This document shows positions 32,939 through 41,784 of a stretch of DNA of 64,000 bases, piece by piece. A program made the position numbers and the translations under genes. Origin of the DNA: an uncultured Clostridium sp. (GTDB lineage Bacteria > Bacillota > Clostridia > Lachnospirales > Lachnospiraceae); assembly GCA_900549235.1 (NCBI GenBank), contig URNT01000014.1, positions 1 through 64,000 of the forward strand. Direction: 5' to 3'. The notes below the pieces were generated by a model. It saw only the letters and a list, made by a program, of their open reading frames with translations. It was not told where the DNA came from and searched no databases. How positions within the stretch are numbered: position 1 is the stretch's first letter; each line of letters opens with the position of its first letter.

Positions 32939-33886
32939 ATGAAACAATATATACTGAAACGTATCCTGATTGCCATTCCCACTCTGATCGGGATTACTAT
33001 TATCGATTATGCCATTATGTGCTTTGCCGGAAATCCTCTGGAAATGCTCCAGGGAGCAAGGATCTCCCAGGAGGCACTTGCGGCCAGAGCGGCCCAGTTA
33101 GGGCTGGATCAGCCATTTTACATCCAGTATTTTGCCTGGCTTCTGCAGCTTTTAAAAGGGAATCTGGGCTACTCCATCAAGTCCTACCAGCCGGTCAGCG
33201 ATATGATCTTAAGCCACCTGGGGCCGACCCTGCTGCTTATGGGAACTTCCCTTCTGGTAAGCCTTATTATGTCCATACCTGCAGGGATCTACAGCGCCAT
33301 CCGCCAGTATTCAAAGGGTGATTATATTGTAGTGACGGCTTCCTTTCTAGGCAGCAGCATTCCTGGTTTTTTCCTGTCCCTCCTTCTGGTGTATATTTTT
33401 ACCATGAAGTTGGGCCTTCTGCCCTCAGACGGGATGATTACCCTTGGAACCTCCGGCGGGGCAGCAGACGTGGCGGTTCATATGATCATGCCGGTGCTGG
33501 TGCTGTCTGTATCCATGGCAGGGACCAATATCCGCTATATCCGCAGCGCCATGCTGGAGATCCTCCAGAAGGATTATCTGAGGACAGCCAGGGCAAAGGG
33601 CATCGGGGAGCGCCTGGTGATCAACCGTCACGCTCTGAGAAATGCCCTGGTGCCCATTGTGACCGTCATCGGTATGCAGATCCCGGTGCTGTTTGGAGGT
33701 GCTGTCATTGTAGAGCAGCTGTTTTCCTGGCCGGGACTTGGGCTTATGACCATGAGCGCCATTCTGACCCGTGACTATCCGGTGATTATGGGCGTCTGTC
33801 TGTTGTCTGCGGTGGTTGTCCTTCTTGCGAACCTGGTAACGGATATTCTCTATGCGGTGGTAAATCCTACCATCCAGTATGAGTAG
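32939..33886 (+). CDS. ABC transporter permease, DppB type
   Basis: A 315-residue inner membrane permease with about six helices, starting MKQYILKRILIAIPTLIGIT as is typical of OppB/DppB proteins. The EAA loop reads KDYLRTARAKGIGERLVINR, and VLFGGAVIVEQLFSWPGLG follows. AGAGAGGAAA lies upstream. It pairs with the DppC-type permease encoded 14 bases downstream. The gene order of binding protein, two ATPases, two permeases differs from the common dppABCDF order but is frequent in Clostridia. Confidence 0.93.
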   Translation: MKQYILKRILIAIPTLIGITIIDYAIMCFAGNPLEMLQGARISQEALAARAAQLGLDQPFYIQYFAWLLQLLKGNLGYSIKSYQPVSDMILSHLGPTLLLMGTSLLVSLIMSIPAGIYSAIRQYSKGDYIVVTASFLGSSIPGFFLSLLLVYIFTMKLGLLPSDGMITLGTSGGAADVAVHMIMPVLVLSVSMAGTNIRYIRSAMLEILQKDYLRTARAKGIGERLVINRHALRNALVPIVTVIGMQIPVLFGGAVIVEQLFSWPGLGLMTMSAILTRDYPVIMGVCLLSAVVVLLANLVTDILYAVVNPTIQYE

Positions 33887-33900
33887 AACGGAGATAAAGC

Positions 33901-34794
33901 GTGAAAGAGATAAATAATCCAAAGAAAAAACAAGAACCCGGGGAGCCCCAGGAAACCTACCGCCAGGCAGTCTGGCGCAGATTCCGCCGCCACCGTCTGG
34001 CCTGTGTAAGCCTCTGGGTGCTGGCGGTGATTACGGCAGCGGCTATCCTGGCTCCGGTGATTGCTCCCTATGACCCGGAGGAGATCGCAGGTCCCTTCGG
34101 AGCGGCTCCAAGCCTTCAGTTCTGGCTGGGGACAGACCAGATCGGCCGGGATATGTTCAGCCGCCTTTTATATGCCACCCGGGTCTCCTTGTTTGTAGGA
34201 GTGCTGGCTACGGCTATTTCCACGGCAGTGGGAGTGGTGCTGGGGCTTCTGGCCGGGTATTTCGGCGGCTGGCTTGATATTGCCATCATGCGGTTTACGG
34301 ATATGGTCATGTCATTTCCTTATATCCTTCTGGTGCTGGTGGCCGCCGCCATCTTCGAGCCGGGGCTGTGGAGCATTATCCTGATCCTGGGCTTTGTAGA
34401 CTGGCCCGGCATTGCCCGTCTGGTACGGGGAAATGTATTAAGCCTCAGAGAAACAAATTTTGTTAAAAGCAGCATTGTGGCGGGGATGCCCGGAAGGCAT
34501 ATCCTCTTTTCCGAGATCCTGCCAAATACCGTCGCCCCTATCCTGGTCTATGCCACCTCCGTCATGGCACTTTCCATGCTGGATGAGGCTTCCTTAAGCT
34601 TTCTTGGCATGGGCGTTCAGCCGCCGGCTGCAAGCCTCGGCAATATGCTCAACAGCGCCCAGTCCCTGACAGTCCTTACAAAGCAGCCCTGGATGTGGAT
34701 CCCTCCGGGAGTGCTGATCGTAGTGCTGGTAGTTGCCATCAACTTTGTAGGAGATGCTTTAAGAGACGCCCTGGATCCCACGGCTCTTATGTAG
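33901..34794 (+). CDS. ABC transporter permease, DppC type
   Basis: A 297-residue permease with an N-terminal cytoplasmic stretch, then RFRRHRLACVSLWVLAVITA as first helix, WLGTDQIGRDMFSRLLYATR and the EAA loop VKSSIVAGMPGRHILFSEIL. It begins with GTG at 33901, with ACGGAGATAA upstream; no better ATG is in frame. The family's C-terminal GDALRDALDP is present. It completes the five-gene importer. The LysR gene follows in the same direction after 15 bases, likely in the same transcript. Confidence 0.92.
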   Translation: MKEINNPKKKQEPGEPQETYRQAVWRRFRRHRLACVSLWVLAVITAAAILAPVIAPYDPEEIAGPFGAAPSLQFWLGTDQIGRDMFSRLLYATRVSLFVGVLATAISTAVGVVLGLLAGYFGGWLDIAIMRFTDMVMSFPYILLVLVAAAIFEPGLWSIILILGFVDWPGIARLVRGNVLSLRETNFVKSSIVAGMPGRHILFSEILPNTVAPILVYATSVMALSMLDEASLSFLGMGVQPPAASLGNMLNSAQSLTVLTKQPWMWIPPGVLIVVLVVAINFVGDALRDALDPTALM

Positions 34795-34809
34795 GAAAGG
34801 AAAACGGCT

Positions 34810-35703
34810 ATGACCATCCATCAGATCGAATGTTTTCTTGAGGCGGCCAGGACATTGAATTTTACCGAGGCCGCCAGCCATCTTTATATATCCCAGCAGG
34901 GCTTAAGCCGCCAGATCGCCTCTCTGGAAAAGGAGCTGGAGCTTAAGCTTTTTGACCGCACCACCAGGGATGTGAAGCTGACCCGCAGCGGCGAGCTTCT
35001 TCTCTGGCGCTGGAAGGGGATCCCGAAGGAGATCTACAGCTCCATCGAGCTTGCCAGAGAGGAGGGAGAGCGGGCCAAAAGCCGTATCAGCCTGGCTGTG
35101 GTGGGGATGAACGGTATCGTGGAGCTGGCAGCCGGTATCCTGGCTGACTATATGGCTCAGGATGAGAATACGGAGTTTGAGATCATCGAATTTACCAATA
35201 TCAGGGATCTTACCAATGGAAATCCGGATATGATGCTTACAGTCAGCTTTGCTCATACCTCTTACCGCCTCCAGGGCTCCTACCGTCTTCAGGTGCTGAA
35301 AAAGCTGCCCCTTTATTATGTTCTTTCCAGGAAAAATCCGCTGGCAGCCAAAGAGGAGCTGATGATGAGCGATTTTAAGGACGAGACCATGCTCTGTCTT
35401 TATAAGAATTTTTTCGGAGGAGCGGAGCTGCAGCTCTTTGACCTGATCTCCCGCCAGGAGCACATCCTGGAGCGGGCCCGCTATTATGAAAATGTAAACA
35501 GCCTGGAGCTGGCGCTGATCGCAAACGAGGGGATCCACATCGGATTTAAGGAATTTTACCACAATTTCGGAGACCGGCTGGTGATGCGGCCATTTCCGGA
35601 TAAGGAAAAGCAGGTATTTGCGAATGTAACGGCCCTGTGGCGGACGGAAAATGAAAAGAGGTTAAAAAATTTTATAAAATTTTTGAAAAATTATTCTAAT
35701 TAA
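34810..35703 (+). CDS. LysR-family transcriptional regulator
   Basis: A 297-residue LysR protein. The N-terminal winged helix reads MTIHQIECFLEAARTLNFTE with AASHLYISQQGLSRQIASLE, and the periplasmic-binding-like effector domain covers about 90-290. GAAAGGAAA precedes the start. Unlike most LysR genes it is not divergent but lies at the end of the transporter operon it may control; the leader palindrome at 29170-29181 is a possible target. The last codons are A/T-rich, and the stop is embedded in a hairpin. The inducer is unknown. Confidence 0.9.
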   Translation: MTIHQIECFLEAARTLNFTEAASHLYISQQGLSRQIASLEKELELKLFDRTTRDVKLTRSGELLLWRWKGIPKEIYSSIELAREEGERAKSRISLAVVGMNGIVELAAGILADYMAQDENTEFEIIEFTNIRDLTNGNPDMMLTVSFAHTSYRLQGSYRLQVLKKLPLYYVLSRKNPLAAKEELMMSDFKDETMLCLYKNFFGGAELQLFDLISRQEHILERARYYENVNSLELALIANEGIHIGFKEFYHNFGDRLVMRPFPDKEKQVFANVTALWRTENEKRLKNFIKFLKNYSN

Positions 35704-35723
35704 CAACGGCTGGTTGTTAATTA
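35697..35723. terminator. Hairpin over the LysR stop codon
   Basis: TAATTAACAAC (35697-35707) and GTTGTTAATTA (35713-35723) form a perfect 11-bp, AT-rich stem with no T run. It may be an operator or a weak terminator. Confidence 0.45.
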
Positions 35724-35790
35724 AGGTAATTTTGATGTTAGACAAAATGGGCATGAAATGTCTAAAATATAAAAGGCTGAGAAAGAAAAT

Positions 35791-35833
35791 GGGGAAGAGC
35801 TGTTGAAGAACAGTTTATTTCCCTTGTTTTTTT
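35791..35833 (+). terminator. Terminator between lysR and the efflux operon
   Basis: CTGTT/AACAG (35800-35804, 35809-35813) extended by GGGAA/TTCCC (35792-35796, 35819-35823) and a following T-rich tract ending in seven T. Confidence 0.65.
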
Positions 35834-35900
35834 CTCTGGATATGTTAAAAAAACGCTAAAAACCCGTTAACAATACGCTGATAATAAAAAGGAGAATCTT

Positions 35901-36974
35901 ATGAAAAAAGCACACATTGTAGGAGGTATTCTTGTGATCGCGGCCGCAGGGCTGATTGCCTCCCGGGCTTTTAAGAAAGAAGCCCCGATCGCCCCCACGC
36001 CGGACCCGGTGGTCATGGCAGAGCATCCCCAGATGGGCAGTATCCATCTTACCACAGACCTGGTAGGTACGGTGGAGCCGGCAGATATGGTCTATATCTA
36101 TCCAAAGGCCGGCGGTGATGTAACCGCAGTGAATGTAAAGCCCGGCGATATGGTCACAGCAGGCCAGGTGATCTGCGAGATCGACACCAAGCAGGTGGCT
36201 TCCGCCAAAAACACCATGGATACGGCAAAGATCGCCTGGGATGACGCCGTTGCCACACTGAACCGCATGACCCCTCTTTACGGCTCCGGTTTCGTATCCC
36301 AGCAGGAATTTGAGGGCTACCAGACTAATGCGGAGGCAAAGCGCCTTCAGTATGAGGCAGCTAAGATCAACTATGACAATCAGATGGAATTCAGCCACAT
36401 CACGGCTCCCATCAGCGGCCGGATCCAGCAGACCAATATGGAGGTGCATGACACCGTAGGCGCCTCTACCCAGCTGGCTGTGATCGCAGGAGAGGCAGGA
36501 AACAATGTTACCTTTTATGTAACAGAAAAGGTGAAAAACAACCTGAACACAGGAGATGAGCTGACTGTGATCAAGGAAGGCACCGAGTACGGCGGCACCG
36601 TTATCGAGGTCAGCAATATGGCGGAGCAGAACATCGGCCTGTTCCGGGTAAAGGCATCTGTGGCAGATAATGAGACCATGGCTCCCGGTACCAGCGTAGA
36701 GCTTCAGGTTCCCTCTGAATCCGCTGAAAACGTTATGCTGATCCCTACTCACAGCATCTATTATAAGGGCGGCGATGCCTATGCCTATACATATGATGAG
36801 GATCAGGGCATCATCCACGAGGCTGCGGTAGAGACGGGCATTTCCGGTCCGGACACCACGGAGATCCGCTCAGGACTGTCTTTAGATGATCTGGTTCTGA
36901 CTACCTGGACCTCTGAGCTGAAAGAGGGAACGAAGGTGACGTATCAGGCGCCGGAACAGAGCCAGGCACAGTAA
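35901..36974 (+). CDS. RND efflux periplasmic-adaptor (membrane fusion) subunit
   Basis: A 357-residue HlyD/AcrA-family adaptor with one N-terminal membrane anchor (IVGGILVIAAAGLIASRAF), a biotinyl-lipoyl-like domain (YPKAGGDVTAVNVKPGDMVT and its partner HITAPISGRIQQTNMEVHDT), a coiled-coil hairpin at about 105-150, and beta-barrel and membrane-proximal domains. In a Gram-positive cell it sits outside the membrane beside the RND pump encoded 13 bases downstream. AAAAGGAG precedes the start, and GATAAT near 35878 is a possible -10. The substrate is unknown; similar pairs export lipids or amphiphiles. Confidence 0.9.
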   Translation: MKKAHIVGGILVIAAAGLIASRAFKKEAPIAPTPDPVVMAEHPQMGSIHLTTDLVGTVEPADMVYIYPKAGGDVTAVNVKPGDMVTAGQVICEIDTKQVASAKNTMDTAKIAWDDAVATLNRMTPLYGSGFVSQQEFEGYQTNAEAKRLQYEAAKINYDNQMEFSHITAPISGRIQQTNMEVHDTVGASTQLAVIAGEAGNNVTFYVTEKVKNNLNTGDELTVIKEGTEYGGTVIEVSNMAEQNIGLFRVKASVADNETMAPGTSVELQVPSESAENVMLIPTHSIYYKGGDAYAYTYDEDQGIIHEAAVETGISGPDTTEIRSGLSLDDLVLTTWTSELKEGTKVTYQAPEQSQAQ

Positions 36975-36987
36975 AAGGAGGCAGAAC

Positions 36988-39900
36988 ATGGGCTTAACTA
37001 AATTTGTTTTAAAACGGCCGGTGACTACGGTCCTCGCGATCCTCTGCCTGATTGTATTCGGCTTATCCTCTGTTTTTAAATCACCCTTAGAGCTGATGCC
37101 GGATATGAATATGTCCATGATCATCGTTATGACCGTTTATCCCGGCGCCAGTCCCGATGACGTAAGCGAGCTGGTCACGAAACCCATTGAGGACAGCGCC
37201 AGTACCTTAAGCGGACTGGATACCATTTCCTCCTCATCCAGTGAAAATATGTCCCTGATCATGCTGATGTATGATTACGGCACCGATATGAACGATGCCT
37301 ACGATGATCTGAAAAAGCAGATCGATCTGGTAAAATCCCAGCTTCCGGAGGATGTGGAGGAGCCCGTCATAGCGGAGCTGAACACCAACCTGAAGGCGAA
37401 TATGACCCTGTCAGTCAGCCATGGCGAGGATGAGGATCTTTATAATTATGTAAATAATACTCTGGTGCCTGAGTTTGAGAAACTGTCTACTGTAGCGGAG
37501 GTAGCACTTACCGGCGGCGTCCAGAACCGGATCAAGGTAGAACTGATGCCGGAGAAGCTGAAGCAGTACGGTATCACCATGAGTTCTATTGCAAATGATA
37601 TTGCGGGGGCGGATATAACCTACCCGGCAGGAGATACCCTGGTGGGAGACCAGAAGCTTTCTGTATCCACAGAGCAGCCATTTAAGACACTAGAAAGCCT
37701 GAAGGATATTCCTCTTACGGCAGCCAGCGGCCAGACTGTATACTTAAGCGACGTAGCTGCTGTTTATATGGGGGCAGACGACGCGGAGAGTATCGCCCGC
37801 TACAGCGCCAAGGGGTCACCGGCTGAGGATATTGTGGCTCTGTCCATCAGTAAGCAGCAGGATGCGGCTACCCTGACCCTGTCAGAGGATGTACATAAGG
37901 TTATCGACCGCCTTGTGAGCCAGGATCCCACTCTTAACATCACCATTGTAGATGATGACAAGGATTCCATCATGTCCTCCTTAAGCTCCGTAATCGAGAC
38001 CATGATCATGGCGGTGGTGATTTCCATGGTGATCATCTGGCTGTTCTTCGGAGATCTGAAGGCGTCCCTGATCGTAGGAAGCTCCATTCCTGTGTCTATC
38101 CTGTCTTCTCTGATCCTGATGCAGCTGATGGGCTTCAGCCTGAATGTAATTACCCTCAGCGCCCTGGTTCTTGGCGTAGGTATGATGGTAGACAACTCCA
38201 CGGTTGTGCTGGAAAGCTGCTTCCGCGCCACAGACGATACGGGCTTTAAAGAATTTGCTAACGCGGCACTGAGAGGTACGGGGATCGTGTACCAGTCAGT
38301 TGTAGGCTCTACGGTAACCACCTGCGTTGTATTCCTTCCCCTGGCTATGCTTGGGGGCATGACGGGCATGATGTTTAAGCCTCTGGGCTTTACCATTGTA
38401 TTCTGTATGACGGCCTCCCTGATTTCCGCTATTGCGGTGGTGCCTCTGTGCTATATGATCTACAAGCCCATTGAGAAAAAGACAGCTCCTCTGTCCCGTC
38501 CGGTAGAGCGGATGCAGGATGTCTACCGGGCTGTTATGGGTAAACTGATCCATAAGCGGGCACTGGTTATGATCACTTCGGTGCTTCTTCTGGTGCTGTC
38601 AGTTGTGATCGCCATGAACCTTCGTATGGAGCTGATGGCAGAGGATGACCAGGGCCAGGTAAATATTACCGCGGAGATGAAGCCCGGTATGAAGATTGAA
38701 AAGACCGATGCCATCTTAAAGCAGATCGAGGAAATCATTTCCGTACACCCGGATGTGGAATCCTATATCGCCCTGGCGGGAAGCACCGGTATGAGCATGA
38801 GCTCTGATCCCAATATCTCCGTATATCTGAAGGATGACCGGAAGATGGAAACAGATGAGGTGGTAGCCCAGTGGAAGCAGGAGCTGGCAGGTATCCCGGA
38901 TACCAATATCACCGTAGAGGCTTATTCCCAGGTAGGAGCCATGATGGGATCCCAGAATGAGTTCCAGGTGAATCTGGAAAGTACAGATTATGATGACTTA
39001 AAGGCAGTCAGCGATACAGTTTCCGCGGCGCTCAGTGCCCGGCCTGAGCTGACAAAGGTACATTCCTCCCTTGAAAATGCGGCTTCCGTTGTAAAGGTAA
39101 CGGTCAACCCCATTAAGGCCAAGGCAGCCGGCCTGACTCCGGCCCAGGTGGGAGGCACCTTAAATAATATGCTCAGCGGCATAACCCCTGCTTCTCTTGA
39201 GATTGACGGAGAGGATGTGGATATTAAGGTGGAGTATCCTGAGGACCGGTATCAGACCCTGGATCAGCTTCAGTCCATTACCCTGCAGACGCCGTCGGGA
39301 AGCTCGGTGGCCCTGACGGATGTGGCCGAGATCCATTTCGCGGACAGCCCGGCTTCGATTTCACGCCAGAACAAGCAGTACCGGGCTACCATAAGCGGTA
39401 TCTATACAGAGCACGCGGACAGCAGATCCATGGGCGTCCTGATGCAGGAGGCAGTGAATCCAAACCTGACAGAGAATGTTTCCTTTGTAAGGAGCAGCAT
39501 GGATGAGTCCATGGCAGAGGAATTCGCAGCCCTGTTCCAGGCTATTGCCCTGGCAGTGTTCCTGGTATTCGTGGTGATGGCGGCTCAGTTTGAGTCACCT
39601 AAGTTTTCCGTCATGGTTATGACCACCATTCCGTTCTGTCTGATCGGCGCCTTCGGGCTTTTGTGGCTGGCAGACAGCGCCATCAGCATGACTTCCCTTC
39701 TGGGCTTCCTGATGCTGGTGGGTACAGTTGTTAACAATGGTATCCTTTATGTAGATACGGTGAACCAGTACCGGATGGAGATGGACTTAAACACAGCCCT
39801 CATCGAGGCAGGTGCCACCCGTCTGCGCCCCATTCTTATGACCACCCTGACAACGGTTGTTTCCATGATCCCCATGGCTTTGGCCTTCGGAGACAGCGGC

Positions 39901-40032
39901 ACCACCACCCAGGGACTGGCTCTTGTAAATATCGGCGGCCTGACGGCCTCCACCATCCTGGCTCTTTTGATGCTTCCTGTTTACTATAGCCTTATGAGCG
40001 GAAGCAGAAAGCGGGAGATTATAGCAGACTGA
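36988..40032 (+). CDS. RND-family efflux transporter permease
   Basis: A 1014-residue RND (AcrB/HAE1-like) pump with 12 predicted membrane helices in two repeats and two large external loops. It starts KFVLKRPVTTVLAILCLIVF, and TM4 contains LGVGMMVDNSTVVLESCFRA, where the second of the two proton-relay aspartates of AcrB is Asn. The second half has LMLVGTVVNNGILYVDTVNQ. Proton-motive force would drive export. It forms an operon with the adaptor; there is no outer-membrane partner, as expected in a Firmicute. A strong terminator follows. Confidence 0.93.
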   Translation: MGLTKFVLKRPVTTVLAILCLIVFGLSSVFKSPLELMPDMNMSMIIVMTVYPGASPDDVSELVTKPIEDSASTLSGLDTISSSSSENMSLIMLMYDYGTDMNDAYDDLKKQIDLVKSQLPEDVEEPVIAELNTNLKANMTLSVSHGEDEDLYNYVNNTLVPEFEKLSTVAEVALTGGVQNRIKVELMPEKLKQYGITMSSIANDIAGADITYPAGDTLVGDQKLSVSTEQPFKTLESLKDIPLTAASGQTVYLSDVAAVYMGADDAESIARYSAKGSPAEDIVALSISKQQDAATLTLSEDVHKVIDRLVSQDPTLNITIVDDDKDSIMSSLSSVIETMIMAVVISMVIIWLFFGDLKASLIVGSSIPVSILSSLILMQLMGFSLNVITLSALVLGVGMMVDNSTVVLESCFRATDDTGFKEFANAALRGTGIVYQSVVGSTVTTCVVFLPLAMLGGMTGMMFKPLGFTIVFCMTASLISAIAVVPLCYMIYKPIEKKTAPLSRPVERMQDVYRAVMGKLIHKRALVMITSVLLLVLSVVIAMNLRMELMAEDDQGQVNITAEMKPGMKIEKTDAILKQIEEIISVHPDVESYIALAGSTGMSMSSDPNISVYLKDDRKMETDEVVAQWKQELAGIPDTNITVEAYSQVGAMMGSQNEFQVNLESTDYDDLKAVSDTVSAALSARPELTKVHSSLENAASVVKVTVNPIKAKAAGLTPAQVGGTLNNMLSGITPASLEIDGEDVDIKVEYPEDRYQTLDQLQSITLQTPSGSSVALTDVAEIHFADSPASISRQNKQYRATISGIYTEHADSRSMGVLMQEAVNPNLTENVSFVRSSMDESMAEEFAALFQAIALAVFLVFVVMAAQFESPKFSVMVMTTIPFCLIGAFGLLWLADSAISMTSLLGFLMLVGTVVNNGILYVDTVNQYRMEMDLNTALIEAGATRLRPILMTTLTTVVSMIPMALAFGDSGTTTQGLALVNIGGLTASTILALLMLPVYYSLMSGSRKREIIAD

Positions 40033-40040
40033 TAAACAAA

Positions 40041-40088
40041 AACAGGTATGTGTACACAGTTCAAAGAGGGTACGCGTGCCTGTTTTTT
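40041..40088 (+). terminator. Terminator after the efflux operon
   Basis: AACAGGTATGTGTAC (40041-40055) pairs with GTACGCGTGCCTGTT (40070-40084) with a few G-U pairs, followed by a run of T. Confidence 0.9.
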
Positions 40089-40174
40089 TATCCTGGAGTA
40101 TACATTTTAGGAAAATATGTACAATTTTTTTTTAGATAAACAAAAAGTTTTTTGAAAAATTCATGGAAACGGGA

Positions 40175-40203
40175 TTGCTAAAATTTCGTTAATAAGGTAT
40201 AAT
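40175..40203 (+). promoter_or_regulatory. Promoter of the ATP synthase operon
   Basis: TTGCTA (40175-40180) and TATAAT (40198-40203) with 17-base spacing, about 45 bases before the first gene. Confidence 0.65.
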
Positions 40204-40248
40204 CGAATTGTATTTATTCCAAAATATGTTTCTTTGAGAGGAGAGTTT

Positions 40249-40509
40249 ATGAAGCATACATCTCAGATATTCCAGCAGCTTACACTGCTGAGCCAGCTGG
40301 GCTTATCCCTGGTGACTCCCCTTATCCTGTGCCTTCTGCTCTGCAGCTGGGCAGTCAGCCGCTTCCCGGTGGGAAGCTGGATCTATATTCCCGGATTTTT
40401 CTTTGGCCTTGGAGGATCTGCCATGACGGCGTATAAGGTGTACTGTTCCGTAGATGCCAGGGCAAAAAAAGAAAAAAAGAACCGAAGCGCATTCAACGAT
40501 CATCTATAG
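40249..40509 (+). CDS. AtpZ/AtpI-family protein
   Basis: An 86-residue protein with two predicted helices: LLSQLGLSLVTPLILCLLLC and WIYIPGFFFGLGGSAMTAYK, ending in a strongly basic tail. This is the AtpZ (putative F-ATPase accessory) family found at the head of many Clostridial atp operons, proposed to assist c-ring assembly or Mg2+ uptake together with AtpI. The ATG at 40249 follows GAGAGGAGAG; a TTG at 40234 overlaps that site. It is 16 bases upstream of atpI. Confidence 0.8.
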   Translation: MKHTSQIFQQLTLLSQLGLSLVTPLILCLLLCSWAVSRFPVGSWIYIPGFFFGLGGSAMTAYKVYCSVDARAKKEKKNRSAFNDHL

Positions 40510-40525
40510 AAAGGAGATATGAATC

Positions 40526-40936
40526 GTGCAGATCCAACCCGCAGTTAAGAAAGAAACGGCCCGCATTGCGGCAGGGACAGCAGCAGGCGTGTGCCTGATG
40601 TTCCTGGCTTTTCTGGGCCTTCACCTGGTCTTCCCGGAAAGCGTGCCCTTTGACTACAAGGTGATCCTTGGAGGCATCGCAGGAGGACTTGTGGCGGTGG
40701 CAAACTTTTTTCTTATGGGCATTACAGTACAGAGGGTTACCTCGGTGACGGATGACAAGCTGGCCTTTGACTATATGAAGGCAAGCTATCGGAACCGTGT
40801 CGCGCTCCAGCTTGTATGGATCGTGGCCGCCCTGGTCCTTCCGTGCTTTAACGGTGCAGCCGGGGTCGTTCCCTTATTCATCCCAAGCATCTACATCAAG
40901 GTGATGAATATTTTCAGTATGGCCTCACAAAAATAA
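40526..40936 (+). CDS. atpI: ATP synthase subunit I
   Basis: A 136-residue membrane protein with about four hydrophobic helices, including GTAAGVCLMFLAFLGLHLVF and VILGGIAGGLVAVANFFLMG. It resembles the AtpI family that helps assemble the c-ring, notably in Na+-type ATP synthases. The start is GTG at 40526 with AAAGGAG 9 bases upstream; the closer ATG at 40519 is out of frame. It lies between the AtpZ-like gene and atpB, the usual position. Confidence 0.8.
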   Translation: MQIQPAVKKETARIAAGTAAGVCLMFLAFLGLHLVFPESVPFDYKVILGGIAGGLVAVANFFLMGITVQRVTSVTDDKLAFDYMKASYRNRVALQLVWIVAALVLPCFNGAAGVVPLFIPSIYIKVMNIFSMASQK

Positions 40937-40962
40937 CACAGAAAGGAGATGAAAGTGAGACG

Positions 40963-41724
40963 ATGAATTTCGACATTTCAGGCGCCGGTATTTATTTTAA
41001 GATACCTACGGGGATCCCGATCCTGGGCGATTTCATGATTACAGAAACGCTGGTGGTCAGCTGGATCGTCATGGCCCTGATCACAGGACTGTGCATCTGG
41101 CTCACAAGGGATCTGAAGGTGGAGAACATATCCAGGCGCCAGGCAGTGGCAGAGCTTCTGGTAGAGCAGGCCACAAACCTGGTCCGCAATAACACCGGCG
41201 GGACGAAGTTCGACAAGCTGATTCCCTTTGTGGCTGCGCTTTTTACTACCAGCGTGGTGTCCAACCTGATCAGCCTTACCGGCCTTAGAAGTCCTACGGC
41301 AGACCTTTCCACAGAGGCCGCCTGGGCGGTAGTGGTATTTATCATGATCACTGCCAATAAGATCAAGGCCGGCGGCATCCTTGGTTACTTAAAGGGCTTT
41401 ACCACACCGATTCTGGTGATGACCCCCTTTAACGTCCTGTCCGAGCTGGCTACACCTATCAGTATGGCCTGCCGTCACTTCGGCAACATACTTTCCGGCG
41501 TGGTGATCAACGGACTGATCTACGCGGCTCTGGCCCTGGCTTCCTCAGCCCTTCTTGGCTGGCTTCCGGGAGCTCTTGGAGATGTGCTTGGAAGCATCCC
41601 GATCCTAAGCGTAGGTATTCCCGCCATTGCATCCGTTTATTTTGACTGGTTCTCTGGCTTTATGCAGGCATTCATTTTCAGTATGCTGACCATTATGTAT
41701 ATTGCAAATGCGGCTGAAGGCTAG
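40963..41724 (+). CDS. atpB: ATP synthase F0 subunit a
   Basis: A 253-residue subunit a, with about five to six helices, forming the ion half-channels against the c-ring. The essential arginine is in ISMACRHFGNILSG (the RLFGN motif of other species), preceded by PFNVLSELATPIS. The C-terminal helices carry FSGFMQAFIFSMLTIMYIAN. GAAAGGAGATG precedes the start. About 60 bases separate it from atpE, a gap that contains a copy of the dispersed 15-base repeat. Confidence 0.95.
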   Translation: MNFDISGAGIYFKIPTGIPILGDFMITETLVVSWIVMALITGLCIWLTRDLKVENISRRQAVAELLVEQATNLVRNNTGGTKFDKLIPFVAALFTTSVVSNLISLTGLRSPTADLSTEAAWAVVVFIMITANKIKAGGILGYLKGFTTPILVMTPFNVLSELATPISMACRHFGNILSGVVINGLIYAALALASSALLGWLPGALGDVLGSIPILSVGIPAIASVYFDWFSGFMQAFIFSMLTIMYIANAAEG

Positions 41725-41739
41725 ATTCAAACACGCTCT
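41725..41739. repeat. 15-base repeat copy in the atpB-atpE gap
   Basis: ATTCAAACACGCTCT is the exact reverse complement of 18077-18091, the left end of the MITE-like repeat. It lies just after the atpB stop. Confidence 0.7.
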
Positions 41740-41784
41740 AAGACGTATTGATAAAAAAGATTTTAATTTAGGAGGAAATTTATT

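Noticed and set aside
35856..36818. A 320-codon open frame on the minus strand
   Set aside because: It is antisense to the membrane fusion subunit, whose lipoyl and coiled-coil motifs are clear; composition is Cys/His-rich as is common for antisense shadows.
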